Origin: Halopseudomonas nanhaiensis | GTDB lineage: Bacteria; Pseudomonadota; Gammaproteobacteria; Pseudomonadales; Pseudomonadaceae | Length of the DNA: 64,000 bases | Direction: 5' to 3' | NCBI RefSeq assembly: GCF_020025155.1 | Contig: NZ_CP073751.1 | Span: forward strand, 620,001 to 684,000 | In this document: piece by piece, positions 8,479 to 17,622 of the stretch | Layout: every line of letters starts with the position of its first letter | Position numbering within the stretch: the stretch's first letter is position 1 | Position numbers and translations under genes: made by a program | The notes under the pieces: model-generated | The model's input: the letters and a program-made list of their open reading frames with translations, nothing else | Database searches by the model: none | What the model was told of the DNA's origin: nothing

Positions 8479-9732
8479 ATGCCCAGTCTCAATCAACAGA
8501 TTCTCATCGCCGCCTGCCTGGGCCTGCTAATCGGCTGGCTGGTCGGCGCGATGCCGGAGGAGGCCACTGCACGCAGCTCGGTGCTGTATGCCAGCACGCT
8601 GGTGGGCAGCGTGTTCATCGGGCTGCTGAAGATGATTCTGGTGCCGTTGATCTTCACCTCGATCGTCGTCGGCGTAGCCAACCTGCAGGCCCATCATCAG
8701 GTTCATCGCGTGTGGATTACCACCCTGGTCTATTTCGTTGCCACGCTGTCGCTGGCGATGCTGGTGGCGCTGATCGCAGCGAACATCTTCAAGCCCGGAG
8801 CGGGACTGTCGTTGACGCTGTTCGAGGATGCGATGACGTCGTTCGAGGCCCGGCAGCTGACGCTACCGGAGTTCTTTCAGCACTTTTTCGCCAATCTGTT
8901 CCAGAATCCCTTCACCGCCTTCGCTAACAACAGCATCCTCTCAATCGTGGTGTTCGCCATCGTCCTCGGCATCGCACTGGTGGCCGGTGGGGCGCGCTAC
9001 GGCAATATTCTTGCGGTGTTGCAGGAGTTTCTCGAACTGCTCATGCGCATCGTCGGCTGGATCATGCGATTGGCACCGCTGGGCATTCTTGCACTGCTTA
9101 TCCGCATGGTGGCCGAGCAGGACGTCAGTCTCCTCACCGCGGTGCTGGGCTTCATCGTGCTGGTATTCGCCACCACGCTGTTCCATGGCATCGTCGTGCT
9201 TCCCGGGATTCTCTGGGTCGTCGCGCGCAAGTCGCCGCTATGGTTCTGGCGTGGTTCGCGCGAAGCGATCATCACCGCCTTCGCCACCAGCTCCAGCGCC
9301 GCGACCCTGCCCATCTCCATGCGTTGCGCGCAGGACAATCTCCAGGTACGGCCAGGCGTCGCCGGCTTCGTGCTGCCGCTTGGAGCGACCATGAACATGG
9401 ACGGCACCGCCTTGTATGAGGCGGCTGCCGCGTTGTTCGTCGCCAATCTGATGGGGATCGAACTGAGTTTCGCTCAGCAGATGGTGGTGTTCTTCACCGC
9501 GATGGTCGCGTCGACCGGTGCACCAGGGATCCCCAGCGCCGGGATGGTCACCATGGTCATGGTGCTGCAGGCGGTGGGGCTGCCGGCCGAGGCGATCGCC
9601 ATCCTTCTGCCGATCGACCGGTTGCTCGACACGGTGAGGACCGCCGTGAACGTCGAAGGCGACATCGTCGGCAGCGTCGTCGTGCATACCCTGATCGACG
9701 AATCCGAGGTGGCGGTCGCCACCCGCGCCTAG
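8479..9732 (+). CDS. Dicarboxylate/amino acid:cation symporter (DAACS family)
   Basis: A 417-residue inner-membrane carrier with about eight hydrophobic segments and re-entrant loops. The family signatures are the serine-rich hairpin ATSSSAATLPIS and the sodium/substrate motif NMDGTALYEA, followed by STGAPGIPSAG. It imports dicarboxylates or acidic/neutral amino acids with H+ or Na+; the substrate is not fixed by these motifs. I chose the ATG at 8479 because AAGGAG lies 8 nt upstream; an earlier ATG at 8455 in the same frame has no such site. It starts shortly after the LuxR gene and could be its transcriptional neighbour, followed by the M42 peptidase. Confidence 0.9.
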   Translation: MPSLNQQILIAACLGLLIGWLVGAMPEEATARSSVLYASTLVGSVFIGLLKMILVPLIFTSIVVGVANLQAHHQVHRVWITTLVYFVATLSLAMLVALIAANIFKPGAGLSLTLFEDAMTSFEARQLTLPEFFQHFFANLFQNPFTAFANNSILSIVVFAIVLGIALVAGGARYGNILAVLQEFLELLMRIVGWIMRLAPLGILALLIRMVAEQDVSLLTAVLGFIVLVFATTLFHGIVVLPGILWVVARKSPLWFWRGSREAIITAFATSSSAATLPISMRCAQDNLQVRPGVAGFVLPLGATMNMDGTALYEAAAALFVANLMGIELSFAQQMVVFFTAMVASTGAPGIPSAGMVTMVMVLQAVGLPAEAIAILLPIDRLLDTVRTAVNVEGDIVGSVVVHTLIDESEVAVATRA

Positions 9733-9814
9733 CGGAACCCGCCTTCGGCTGGAACGGTCGGAACGGGAAACGCATCTACCCGAACCGGCGTGTTCAGCCT
9801 GCGACGGAGGCGAT

Positions 9815-10888
9815 ATGGCGAATCAGGAAAACTGGGCATTACTCGAAGAACTGCTGCTGGCCAGAGGTCCTGGCGGGCAGGAAGAAGAGGTGGTCGCACT
9901 CTGCCGGCGCGAACTGGAGCCGGTCTGCGATGCGGTCTGGAGCGATCAGGCAGGCAACCTGATCGGCCGGCTGGAGGGGCGCGATCCGGATGCACCGGCC
10001 ATTCGCGTCATGGCGCACCTCGATGAAATAGCCATGGTCATAAAGCGCATCGACGAGGACGGCGGGCTTCGAGTTTTCGCCCTGGGCGGCGCGTTTCCGG
10101 CGAATTTCGGGATGTGTCCGGTCGATGTCATGGGCAATCGGGAAATCGTTCCGGGCGTGCTGTCCTTCGGCACCATGCACGGTACCTCCGCCACGCCCCA
10201 GTCCCAGCATGTGCTGAGCGGCGATGTCGGCTGGAACGATGTGCATGTCATTACCCGGCGGACCAAGGCGGAGCTGGGCGAGCTGGGTATTCGCGCAGGT
10301 ACCCGGGTAGTGCTCAGTCAGCACTGGCGAAAACCGTTTCGTGTTCACGATGCGGTCGCGGCGCATTTCCTCGATGACCGGGCGCCGATCCTCGCCGCGC
10401 TGTGTGCCGCGCGGTCGCTGCGTTCACGCCGAGAGGAGCTGGGCGGCGACGTCTATTTCGTGTTTACCAGCAGCGAGGAGGAGACCAATGCCGGTGCTCA
10501 GTATGCCGCGCGCACGCTGCCTGGTGAGGTGTGCATTGCAATCGAGGTAGGTCCGGTTGCGCAGGAGTATGACACTCATCTGAGCAACGACCCGATCGTG
10601 CTGACCGGGGATCAGAAGGGGTATTACAGCAGGTTGGTCTCCGACGCCCTGCTGCTCACCGCCGCCGACTGCGGCTACTGCCCGCAGCCGGCGCTGATGC
10701 CCGGCTTTGCGTCGGACGCAAGCGCGGTTCTGGTCTCCGGGGCGTCTGCCCAGGCAGGCTGCCTGGCAATACCGACCGAAAACACCCACGGATACGAAAT
10801 GATCACCGAGGGCGCCATCGAGGCGTGCGCCGAGACACTGGTGGCGTATCTGATCATGCCGGCGCGCAGCCTGTCCGGGGTTGATTAA
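9815..10888 (+). CDS. M42 family metallopeptidase (aminopeptidase/glutamyl-type)
   Basis: A 357-residue cytoplasmic peptidase of the M42/M20-like co-catalytic zinc group, which cuts N-terminal residues from short peptides as large self-compartmentalised oligomers. Visible metal ligands and catalytic residues: His in VMAHLDEI, the bridging Asp in FLDDRAP, the Glu pair in TSSEEETN, the acidic ligand in IEVGP, and the last His in PTENTHGYEM. GGAGG precedes the ATG at 9815. It lies 82 nt after the symporter gene; together they could serve peptide or amino acid use (inference). Confidence 0.88.
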   Translation: MANQENWALLEELLLARGPGGQEEEVVALCRRELEPVCDAVWSDQAGNLIGRLEGRDPDAPAIRVMAHLDEIAMVIKRIDEDGGLRVFALGGAFPANFGMCPVDVMGNREIVPGVLSFGTMHGTSATPQSQHVLSGDVGWNDVHVITRRTKAELGELGIRAGTRVVLSQHWRKPFRVHDAVAAHFLDDRAPILAALCAARSLRSRREELGGDVYFVFTSSEEETNAGAQYAARTLPGEVCIAIEVGPVAQEYDTHLSNDPIVLTGDQKGYYSRLVSDALLLTAADCGYCPQPALMPGFASDASAVLVSGASAQAGCLAIPTENTHGYEMITEGAIEACAETLVAYLIMPARSLSGVD

Positions 10889-10945
10889 GCGTTGGCGTGG
10901 GGCCATGCTTTCGGCTGACCCGCCAACCTCTTCCATCGGATACCC

Positions 10946-11590
10946 ATGACCGCAGTCAGCACTTCATTGATTCGTGAAACCTTCCCGGTCGGCCCGCTGG
11001 GCTGCAACTGCACCATTGTCGGCGACCCGCTGACGAAGAAAGCCATCGTGATCGATCCGGGTGGCGATCATCAGCTGATTCTGGATCGTCTGGATGCACT
11101 GGGGCTCAAGGTGGTGAGCATTATCCATACGCACGCCCACCTGGATCATTTTCTCGCCTCCGGCGAGATGAAGAAGGCCACCGGAGCGACACTGCATCTG
11201 CACAAGGACGATCAGTTTCTCTGGGACAATCTCGAGATGCAGTGCCGCCTGTTCGGTGTGCCGTATACGCCCGTACCGGCACCGGATCAGTGGCTGCAGG
11301 ACGACGAAGAGCTCGCCTGCGGATGCGGGGTCGCGCTGCACACGCCCGGCCATACGCCCGGCTCGATGAGCTTCTGGTTTCCGCAGGACCGCCTGTTGAT
11401 TGCCGGCGACACCCTCTTTCGGCGCGGCATAGGCCGTACCGACCTATGGGGTGGCGACTATCAGCAGATCGAGCGCTCGATTCGCCAGCGCCTGTATACG
11501 CTTGATGAGCAGGCGGTGGTGGTGACCGGTCACGGGCCGGATACGGTGCTGGGCGAAGAAATCCGCGAGAATCCGTTCATCCGCGCCTGA
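10946..11590 (+). CDS. MBL-fold metallo-hydrolase (glyoxalase II-like, YcbL type)
   Basis: A 214-residue metallo-beta-lactamase-fold hydrolase. The zinc motif HTHAHLDH (about residues 62-69) is complete, with HTPGHTPGS, AGDTLFRRGIGR and the final GHGPDT giving the remaining ligands. The length and the lack of a C-terminal helical domain match YcbL-like proteins rather than classical glyoxalase II. It probably hydrolyses a thioester such as S-lactoylglutathione in the cytoplasm; the physiological substrate is uncertain. Confidence 0.88.
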   Translation: MTAVSTSLIRETFPVGPLGCNCTIVGDPLTKKAIVIDPGGDHQLILDRLDALGLKVVSIIHTHAHLDHFLASGEMKKATGATLHLHKDDQFLWDNLEMQCRLFGVPYTPVPAPDQWLQDDEELACGCGVALHTPGHTPGSMSFWFPQDRLLIAGDTLFRRGIGRTDLWGGDYQQIERSIRQRLYTLDEQAVVVTGHGPDTVLGEEIRENPFIRA

Positions 11591-11682
11591 GTATTCGTCC
11601 GATTTGTGCTCTGAGACGCTACCGAAGCTGCGTTAATCAGGTAATCTTCGGCCATGCCGCACCCATGAAAGGAACGTACTAG

Positions 11683-12339
11683 ATGAAAATTCAAGGTTTG
11701 ATCGTCGCCGGCCTGTGCTCGGCTCTGCTCGCTGGCTGCACCACCAACCCGTATACCGGGCAACAGCAGGCAGGCAAGTCATCCATCTACGGCCTGGGCG
11801 GCGCTGCTGCCGGTGCCATTGTCGGGGCTGCCACCTCCAGCAAGAAGGATCGCGGCAAGGGCGCGCTGATCGGGGCCACCGTAGGCGGCGCAGCCGGAGC
11901 GGGCTATGGGTACTACGTCGATCAGCAGGAAGCTCGCCTGCGTCAGGAGCTCTCCGGTTCCGGCGTGCAGGTGGTCCGTAATGGCAACGACATCCAGCTG
12001 GTCATGCCGGGCAACATCACGTTCGCCAGCAACTCGGCAGATATCGCCAGCAGCTTCTACCCGACGCTGAATTCGCTGGTGAAGGTGTTCAAGGAATTCG
12101 ACCGCAACGGCGTGGACATCGTCGGCCACACCGACAGCACCGGCTCGCTCGAGCTGAACATGCGCCTGTCGCAGCAACGTGCTACCAGCGTGGCTTCCTA
12201 TCTCACCGGGCAGGGCGTATCCGGCGCGCGCATCAGCAGCCGTGGCGTGGGTCCCAGCCAGCCGATCGCCTCCAACGACACCCAGGAAGGCCGGTCACGC
12301 AACCGCCGTGTCGAGATCAACCTGCGGCCGATGCAGTAA
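11683..12339 (+). CDS. OmpA-family outer membrane lipoprotein (YiaD-like)
   Basis: A 218-residue protein with a lipoprotein signal and lipobox LLAGC (Cys at about 19). A glycine-zipper segment follows (GLGGAAAGAIVGAA and GATVGGAAGAGYGYY). The C-terminal OmpA peptidoglycan-binding domain includes FASNSADI, IVGHTDSTGS and SRNRRVEINL. It should be anchored by lipid in the outer membrane and bind diaminopimelate of peptidoglycan. An AAGGAACG sequence precedes the ATG at 11683. It stands alone, convergent with the acyltransferase gene. Confidence 0.92.
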   Translation: MKIQGLIVAGLCSALLAGCTTNPYTGQQQAGKSSIYGLGGAAAGAIVGAATSSKKDRGKGALIGATVGGAAGAGYGYYVDQQEARLRQELSGSGVQVVRNGNDIQLVMPGNITFASNSADIASSFYPTLNSLVKVFKEFDRNGVDIVGHTDSTGSLELNMRLSQQRATSVASYLTGQGVSGARISSRGVGPSQPIASNDTQEGRSRNRRVEINLRPMQ

Positions 12340-12352
12340 GGCGCGCCGCGTT

Positions 12353-12383
12353 CGCCACGTCGGGCTTCAGGTCCGACGTGGCG
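12353..12383. other. Strong hairpin between convergent genes
   Basis: An 11-bp perfect stem CGCCACGTCGG/CCGACGTGGCG (12353-12363 with 12373-12383) has a 9-nt loop. It overlaps the last codons of the acyltransferase on the minus strand and lies past the OmpA-like gene. There is no T-run, so it is not a classical intrinsic terminator, but it could protect or end both transcripts. Confidence 0.55.
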
Positions 12384-13275
12384 GATGCTCCCGGTGCAGC
12401 CGTTCGAGCTGTGCATCCTTTTCTTCCCACAGGCCGTTGATCCACGCCTGGAACTCGCTGCGAAACGCCTCGTCGTTCTGGTAATCCTTGCCCAGGAACT
12501 GCGCCGGTATCGGCTTCAGTTGGCAGCGCATGACCACCTTGCGAACCTTCCCGCTGAGCAGATCCCAGAAGGTAGGATTGCCATCCGGGTAATGGATGGT
12601 GATGTCCACCAGCGATCGCAGCTGTGTGCCCATTGCGTCGAGTACGAAAGCCACGCCGCCCGATTTGGGCTTGAGCAGGTAGCGGAAGGGGGACTGCTGC
12701 TGATCGTGCTTGGCCTGGGTGAAACGAGTGCCTTCCAGGAAATTGAACACCGCGACCGGTGTCGTCTTGAACTTCTCGCACGCGCGTCGTGTAGCGGCAA
12801 CGTCCTGGCCAGCCTTTTCCGGATGCCGGTCCAGATACGCTTTGGTGTAGCGTTTCATGAACGGAAAATCGAGCGCCCACCAGCAGATGCCGATGACCGG
12901 AACCCAGATCAGCTCCTGTTTGAGAAAGAACTTCAACATGGGCATGCGCCGGTTGAGGTTGTGTTGCAGTGCAAGAATATCGACCCAGCTCTGGTGGTTG
13001 CTGATGACCAGATACCAGCCATCGTATTCCAGCTGATCGCGTCCGGTGACGTCCCATTCGGTGCGTCCGGCCAGCTTCATCCAGCCGCTGTTGCAGAGAA
13101 TCCAGAATTCTGCGATGCGTATCAGCAGAACCGTGCAGCCCTTCTGCAGCGGGCGCCAGGGCAGCAGCTTGATCAAGGCCAGTGGCAGCAGCACGCTGAA
13201 GCAGAGCAGGGTGTTGAGCATCAATAATAAGGCAGACAGGCTCCCGCGAATCGCGGCGGGGAGAAAGCTCAGCAT
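12367..13275 (-). CDS. 1-acyl-sn-glycerol-3-phosphate acyltransferase-like protein (YihG type)
   Basis: A 302-residue membrane-bound acyltransferase of the PlsC/YihG group. An N-terminal hydrophobic segment (about residues 12-40) precedes the catalytic motif NHQSWVDI (an HxxxxD box) and the substrate motif FLEGTR. YihG-like enzymes acylate lysophosphatidic acid in the inner membrane and tune phospholipid acyl composition. The start at 13275 is chosen because it begins the typical N-terminus; an ATG 6 codons upstream is also possible and no strong ribosome site separates them. It reads away from pta-ackA, separated by a short spacer. Confidence 0.85.
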   Translation of the reverse strand: MLSFLPAAIRGSLSALLLMLNTLLCFSVLLPLALIKLLPWRPLQKGCTVLLIRIAEFWILCNSGWMKLAGRTEWDVTGRDQLEYDGWYLVISNHQSWVDILALQHNLNRRMPMLKFFLKQELIWVPVIGICWWALDFPFMKRYTKAYLDRHPEKAGQDVAATRRACEKFKTTPVAVFNFLEGTRFTQAKHDQQQSPFRYLLKPKSGGVAFVLDAMGTQLRSLVDITIHYPDGNPTFWDLLSGKVRKVVMRCQLKPIPAQFLGKDYQNDEAFRSEFQAWINGLWEEKDAQLERLHREHPPRRT

Positions 13276-13323
13276 GGGCGAACACTCGTTCACAGGGCCC
13301 CGGAGGCAGGGCCTGGGGCGGTT

Positions 13324-15462
13324 TTATTTGGAATTGTCGGCCTGGATTGCCGTCAGCGCGATGGTGTACACGATATCGTCGACCAGTGCGCCGCGCGACA
13401 GATCGTTCACCGGCTTGCGCAGGCCCTGCAGCATCGGACCGACACTGACCACGTTGGCGCTGCGCTGCACTGCCTTGTACGTCGTGTTGCCAGTATTGAG
13501 GTCAGGGAACACGAACACAGTGGCCTTGCCGGCCACCGGGCTGTCTGGTGCCTTTTGCAGGCCCACGCTGGCGATGGCGGCGGCATCATACTGGAGCGGC
13601 CCGTCGATCAACAATCCCGGCTCGCGCTCCCGCGCGATGCGAGTGGCCTCGCGCACCTTCTCCACGTCCGCGCCAGTGCCGGACTCCATGGTTGAATAGC
13701 TGATCATCGCCACGCGCGCAGGGATACCGAAGGATTCCGCCGAGCGCGCACTCTGGATGGCAATTTCGGCAAGCTCTTCGGCATTGGGGTCGGGGTTGAC
13801 CGCGCAGTCGCCGTAAACGAGCACCTGATCCGGTAGCAGCATGAAGAAGATCGAGGACACCAGGTTGTAGCCGGGCGCCGTCTTGATCAGCTGGAAAGCC
13901 GGCCGAATGGTATTCGCCGTGGTGTGTACCGCGCCGGAAACCAGACCATGTACCTCGTCGAGCGCCAGCATCATGGTGCCGAGCACGACGTTGTCCTCGA
14001 GTTGTTGCAGCGCCATCGGCGCGTTCAGTCCGCGGCCCTGACGCAGCGTCACCATGGGTTCGACGTAGCGTTGCCGAACGACCTCCGGGTCAAGAATCCG
14101 CAGCCCCTCGGGCAGGCTGATGTGCTGGGCACGGGCGACCGCCTCGACAGCTTCGGGTTTGGCCAGCAGCACGCAATCGGCGATGCCCCGGCGCTGGCAG
14201 ATCGCCGCCGCCTGGATCGTGCGCGGCTCGTCGCCCTCGGGTAGCACGATGCATTTTCTGGCCTTCTGCGCCCGGCGCACCAGCTCATAGCGAAACGCCG
14301 GTGGGGACATGCGTAGTTCGCGTGGCTTGCCGCAACGCTCCTGCAGCCAGGCATGGTCAATATGTGATGCGGCGTAGTCGGTGACCATCTCGGCGCGCTC
14401 GATGTCATCCACCGGAATCTCACGATTCATGCGGTCAAGCTGGGTAGCGGTGTTGAAACTGTTGGTGTTGACGGTCATGACCGGCAGACCGCTTTCCAGC
14501 GCCGGCTTGCATAGCCGCATGACGCGACTGTCAGGACTGATGCCTCCGGTGAGCAGCACCCCGGCCAGCGGCGTGCCCGCCAGCGAAGCGAGACTGCTGG
14601 CGATGAACACGTCGTCGCGATCGCCCGGCGTGACGATCAGCGTTCCCGGCCTGAGCCGCTCGATGATGTTCGGCACGGTACGCGCGCACAGTGAAATGTC
14701 AGCCACCCGCCGTGTGCGGATTTCACCTTCATTGAGAATGTGTGCGCCCAGCAGTTCGGCAACGTCGCCGGTGCGCGGGGCGTTGAGTTCGTCCTTCCAG
14801 GGAATGCAGCCGATCAGGCGGAAATCTTCGGTATCGAGCACCTTCGACTGTTGTTTCAGCGCCTGCGCATACTCCTTGAGCGTCCGTTTGAGCTTGCCCA
14901 GTTCGGTAGGCAAGCCCTGATTTTCCTCGATTCCCTCAACCTTGTTGACGATGGCCCCTAGCACCTTTGGGTCCCGCGGCCCGCCGAACGTCTGGGCATG
15001 TATTTCGATCCGGTTGGCCAGGGCCGCGATGTCGGCATCGTTGGGGTCGGGGGCAGTCACCAGGATCACGTCCGCGTCCAGGCTCTTGGCCAGGTGATTG
15101 TTGATCCGCGCCGCATAGCTGGCCTGCCGGGTGGGTACCATGCCTTCTACCACCACCACATCGGCGCCTTCGGCGGCCTGCTGGTAGCGGCTGATGATAT
15201 CTTCGAGCACCTCGTTGAGCTCGCCTCGTGCGAGGCGCTGCTCGACCTCGCTCAGGCCCAGCGGCTCTGGCGGGGTGAGGCCCAGCGTCCGGGCGATGAG
15301 CTCGCTGGAACGCTCGGGCCCCTTGTCACCGGCGTGCGGCTGGGCGATGGGCTTGAGAAAGTGCACGCGCAGACCGGTCCGCTCCAGGGCACGAATCAGG
15401 CCAAGGCTGATGGACGTCAGACCTACGCCGAATCCGGTGGGGGCGATGAAGAAAGTATGCAT
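13324..15462 (-). CDS. pta: Phosphate acetyltransferase (long type)
   Basis: A 712-residue enzyme interconverting acetyl-CoA and acetyl phosphate. It has the three-part long form: an N-terminal P-loop-like domain (MHTFFIAPTGFGVGLTS, DethB/CobQ-like), a central DRTGG domain (about residues 215-330), and the C-terminal catalytic PTA domain (VSGAVHTTANTIRP, SYSTMESGTGADVEKV). It lies 10 nt downstream of ackA on the same strand, forming the usual ackA-pta operon for acetate overflow and assimilation. Confidence 0.95.
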   Translation of the reverse strand: MHTFFIAPTGFGVGLTSISLGLIRALERTGLRVHFLKPIAQPHAGDKGPERSSELIARTLGLTPPEPLGLSEVEQRLARGELNEVLEDIISRYQQAAEGADVVVVEGMVPTRQASYAARINNHLAKSLDADVILVTAPDPNDADIAALANRIEIHAQTFGGPRDPKVLGAIVNKVEGIEENQGLPTELGKLKRTLKEYAQALKQQSKVLDTEDFRLIGCIPWKDELNAPRTGDVAELLGAHILNEGEIRTRRVADISLCARTVPNIIERLRPGTLIVTPGDRDDVFIASSLASLAGTPLAGVLLTGGISPDSRVMRLCKPALESGLPVMTVNTNSFNTATQLDRMNREIPVDDIERAEMVTDYAASHIDHAWLQERCGKPRELRMSPPAFRYELVRRAQKARKCIVLPEGDEPRTIQAAAICQRRGIADCVLLAKPEAVEAVARAQHISLPEGLRILDPEVVRQRYVEPMVTLRQGRGLNAPMALQQLEDNVVLGTMMLALDEVHGLVSGAVHTTANTIRPAFQLIKTAPGYNLVSSIFFMLLPDQVLVYGDCAVNPDPNAEELAEIAIQSARSAESFGIPARVAMISYSTMESGTGADVEKVREATRIAREREPGLLIDGPLQYDAAAIASVGLQKAPDSPVAGKATVFVFPDLNTGNTTYKAVQRSANVVSVGPMLQGLRKPVNDLSRGALVDDIVYTIALTAIQADNSK

Positions 15463-15472
15463 AAAGCTCCCG

Positions 15473-16675
15473 TTAGCTCTGAGTACGCAGGCGGTCGATC
15501 AGTCCGAGGCTTTCATCGGCAATCTGGCGCTCTTCGTCGGTAGGAATGACCAGAATTGCCGGCGAGCCGCTGCGGTGCACGGATCCGGCCTGGCCGCGGG
15601 GTAACCGGCTATTGGCGTCCGGGTCCAGGTGCAGTCCGAGGATGGCCAGATGGCGGAGTGTCAGGGCGCGAACCAGCGCGGAGTTTTCGCCAATGCCGCC
15701 GGTGAAGATCAGCCCGTCCAGCCGCGGTAGCGCAACGGCGAGCCCTGCCAGCGACCGCGCCAGCCGGTAGCAGAATACCTCGATCGCCAGTTGCGCTCCG
15801 TGGTGTCCATCCTCACGCGCCTGCTCGAGCTGGCGCATGTCGTTGGACAAACCGGACAGGCCGAGCAGGCCGCTTTCACGGTTGAGCAATTGTTCGATAC
15901 GCGGCAGATCCCAGCCCAGTGTGCGGGCGAGATGGGCATGCAGATTCGGGTCGACGTCACCACTACGGGTGCCCATCACCAGGCCCTCCAGCGGCGTCAG
16001 GCCCATGCTGGTGTCCATGCTTTTGCCATCGAGTACCGCGCAGCTCGAGCAGCCGTTGCCCAGATGGGCGCTCAGCCAGGCGCCGTGTCCCGGCTGGCGA
16101 CCGGTAAGCAGACTGGCCTGATTGGTCACGTACTGGTGGCTGGTGCCATGAAAGCCGTAGCGCCTTACCCCGTGCACGGCGTACAGCTCGTCCGGCAGCG
16201 CGTAGCGGTAGGCATGCGCAGGCATGCTCTGGTGGAACGCGGTATCGAATATCGCGACCTGCGGCACCTCGGCGAGCAGCTTCATGGCCGCGCGTATGCC
16301 GGTCAGGTTGGCCGGATTGTGCAGCGGCGCGAGCGGGGCGCTGGCGTCGATTGCAGCAATGACTTCGTCATCGATCAGCCGCGCGCCGGTGAAATGTTCA
16401 CCGCCATGGACCACCCGGTGACCAACTGCCGCCAACGGCTGCCGGGTATGCCCTTCGATCAACGGGAGTAATTGGGCCAGCGCCTGGGCGTGGTCCGCAT
16501 CGCCCAGTGGCTGATCCTGTCTGACGTCGTCGAATCGCCACTGGAGAGAGGCCTGTGGCGTGCCGAGCCGCTCGGCCAGCCCGCTGAGGAGCGGTTGGCT
16601 GGTGCCTTCTTCGCGCACCGCGAACTTGATCGAAGAGCTACCGCAGTTGATGACCAGTACCAGTCGACTCGACAT
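15473..16675 (-). CDS. ackA: Acetate kinase
   Basis: A 400-residue ASKHA-family kinase converting acetate plus ATP to acetyl phosphate. Family motifs are the N-terminal [23 protein letters not shown] with the substrate-site histidine, [19 protein letters not shown] and the ADP-binding FTGGIGENS. The ATG at 16675 is selected because it directly precedes the conserved strand and gives the normal family length; the frame is open 28 codons further upstream but those residues look non-coding. It is first in the operon with pta. Confidence 0.95.
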   Translation of the reverse strand: MSSRLVLVINCGSSSIKFAVREEGTSQPLLSGLAERLGTPQASLQWRFDDVRQDQPLGDADHAQALAQLLPLIEGHTRQPLAAVGHRVVHGGEHFTGARLIDDEVIAAIDASAPLAPLHNPANLTGIRAAMKLLAEVPQVAIFDTAFHQSMPAHAYRYALPDELYAVHGVRRYGFHGTSHQYVTNQASLLTGRQPGHGAWLSAHLGNGCSSCAVLDGKSMDTSMGLTPLEGLVMGTRSGDVDPNLHAHLARTLGWDLPRIEQLLNRESGLLGLSGLSNDMRQLEQAREDGHHGAQLAIEVFCYRLARSLAGLAVALPRLDGLIFTGGIGENSALVRALTLRHLAILGLHLDPDANSRLPRGQAGSVHRSGSPAILVIPTDEERQIADESLGLIDRLRTQS

Positions 16676-16812
16676 GAATTTCCCGTTGTTTGATCTATAT
16701 TGCTTATTGTCCTCGTGAGGAGGCGCCGAGTTCCCCCAGGGGACGATCCGTGCGTTCATCGCGCATTCGGCGTAGACTCACCGGTTTTTCACGACATTAC
16801 AGGTGCCAGATT

Positions 16813-17298
16813 ATGCAAGTTGCCGCCAACAAGGCCGTATCCATCGACTATACGCTGACCAACGACGCCGGCGAAGTTATCGACTCCTCTGCCGGTGGTG
16901 CGCCGCTGGTTTACCTGCATGGCGCGGGCAACATCATTCCGGGTCTGGAGCAGGCGCTGGAAGGCAAGCAGGAAGGCGATGCGCTGAAAGTGTCCGTCGA
17001 GCCCGAGAATGCCTACGGCGAATTCAGCCCCGAGCTGGTCGCGGTATTGGGTCGAAACATGTTTGAAGGTGTCGACGAACTGGAAGTCGGCATGCAGTTT
17101 CATGCTTCCGGTCCCGATGGCGGCATGCAGATCGTCACCATCACCGCGCTCGAAGGTGATGAAGTCACCGTCGACGGCAATCACCCGCTAGCCGGGCAGC
17201 GCCTGAACTTCGACGTCAAGGTGGTCGACGTGCGCGAGGCCAGCGCCGATGAGCTGGCTCATGGTCATATCCATGGTGAAGGCGGCGTCGACCACTAA
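16813..17298 (+). CDS. FKBP-type peptidyl-prolyl isomerase, SlyD-like
   Basis: A 161-residue cytoplasmic prolyl isomerase/chaperone. The FKBP core includes VSIDYTLTNDAGEVIDSS, PLVYLHGAGNIIPGLEQAL and the inserted flap domain (about residues 75-125) typical of SlyD. The C-terminal tail is short with only a few histidines (HGHIHG), unlike the long metal-binding tail of enterobacterial SlyD, so a nickel role is uncertain. The ATG at 16813 is the family start; upstream codons in frame are not conserved. A terminator follows. Confidence 0.9.
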   Translation: MQVAANKAVSIDYTLTNDAGEVIDSSAGGAPLVYLHGAGNIIPGLEQALEGKQEGDALKVSVEPENAYGEFSPELVAVLGRNMFEGVDELEVGMQFHASGPDGGMQIVTITALEGDEVTVDGNHPLAGQRLNFDVKVVDVREASADELAHGHIHGEGGVDH

Positions 17299-17350
17299 GC
17301 CGCGAAGCCGACAGCTGCGAGCTACACGCCGCCAGCTGCAAGCAACAGGT

Positions 17351-17377
17351 AAAGGCCGAGCCCACGCTCGGCTTTTA
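17351..17377 (+). terminator. Rho-independent terminator after the slyD-like gene
   Basis: Stem GCCGAGC/GCTCGGC (17355-17361 with 17366-17372), loop CCAC, followed by TTTT. The A-run before the stem lets it also work in reverse. Confidence 0.8.
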
Positions 17378-17412
17378 CGTGTAACCCCTTCATCACCCTT
17401 CGCTCTAACTTT

Positions 17413-17496
17413 CCAGCCTCCAGCCTCCAGCCTCCAGCCTCCAGCCTCCAGCCTCCAGCCTCCAGCCTCCAGCCTCCAGCCTCCAGCCTCCAACCT
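17413..17496. repeat. 7-bp tandem repeat (CCAGCCT) x 11 plus one variant unit
   Basis: Eleven perfect head-to-tail copies of CCAGCCT run from 17413 to 17489, and a twelfth unit reads CCAACCT. It lies in the 324-nt gene-free stretch between the slyD-like and tetR genes, flanked by further AGCTGC/GCTTGC-rich words that are partly inverted copies of each other. The same AGGCTGG word, on the other strand, recurs in the spacers at 41738-41800 and 60572-60660. The perfect copies suggest recent expansion by slippage. Confidence 0.95.
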
Positions 17497-17622
17497 CTTG
17501 CTTGCTGCTCGCTGCTTGCCGCTTGAAGCTGACAGCTACCCCTCTAATCCCTAATCATCACTGCAATGAATGTGTGCGCGAGAGTCTATCTGCAGAAGAT
17601 GACCAGTCGTATAGTGCCCGCC

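Noticed and set aside
17413-17496. CRISPR array
   Set aside because: Units are 7 bp, directly adjacent, without spacers, and no cas genes are present.
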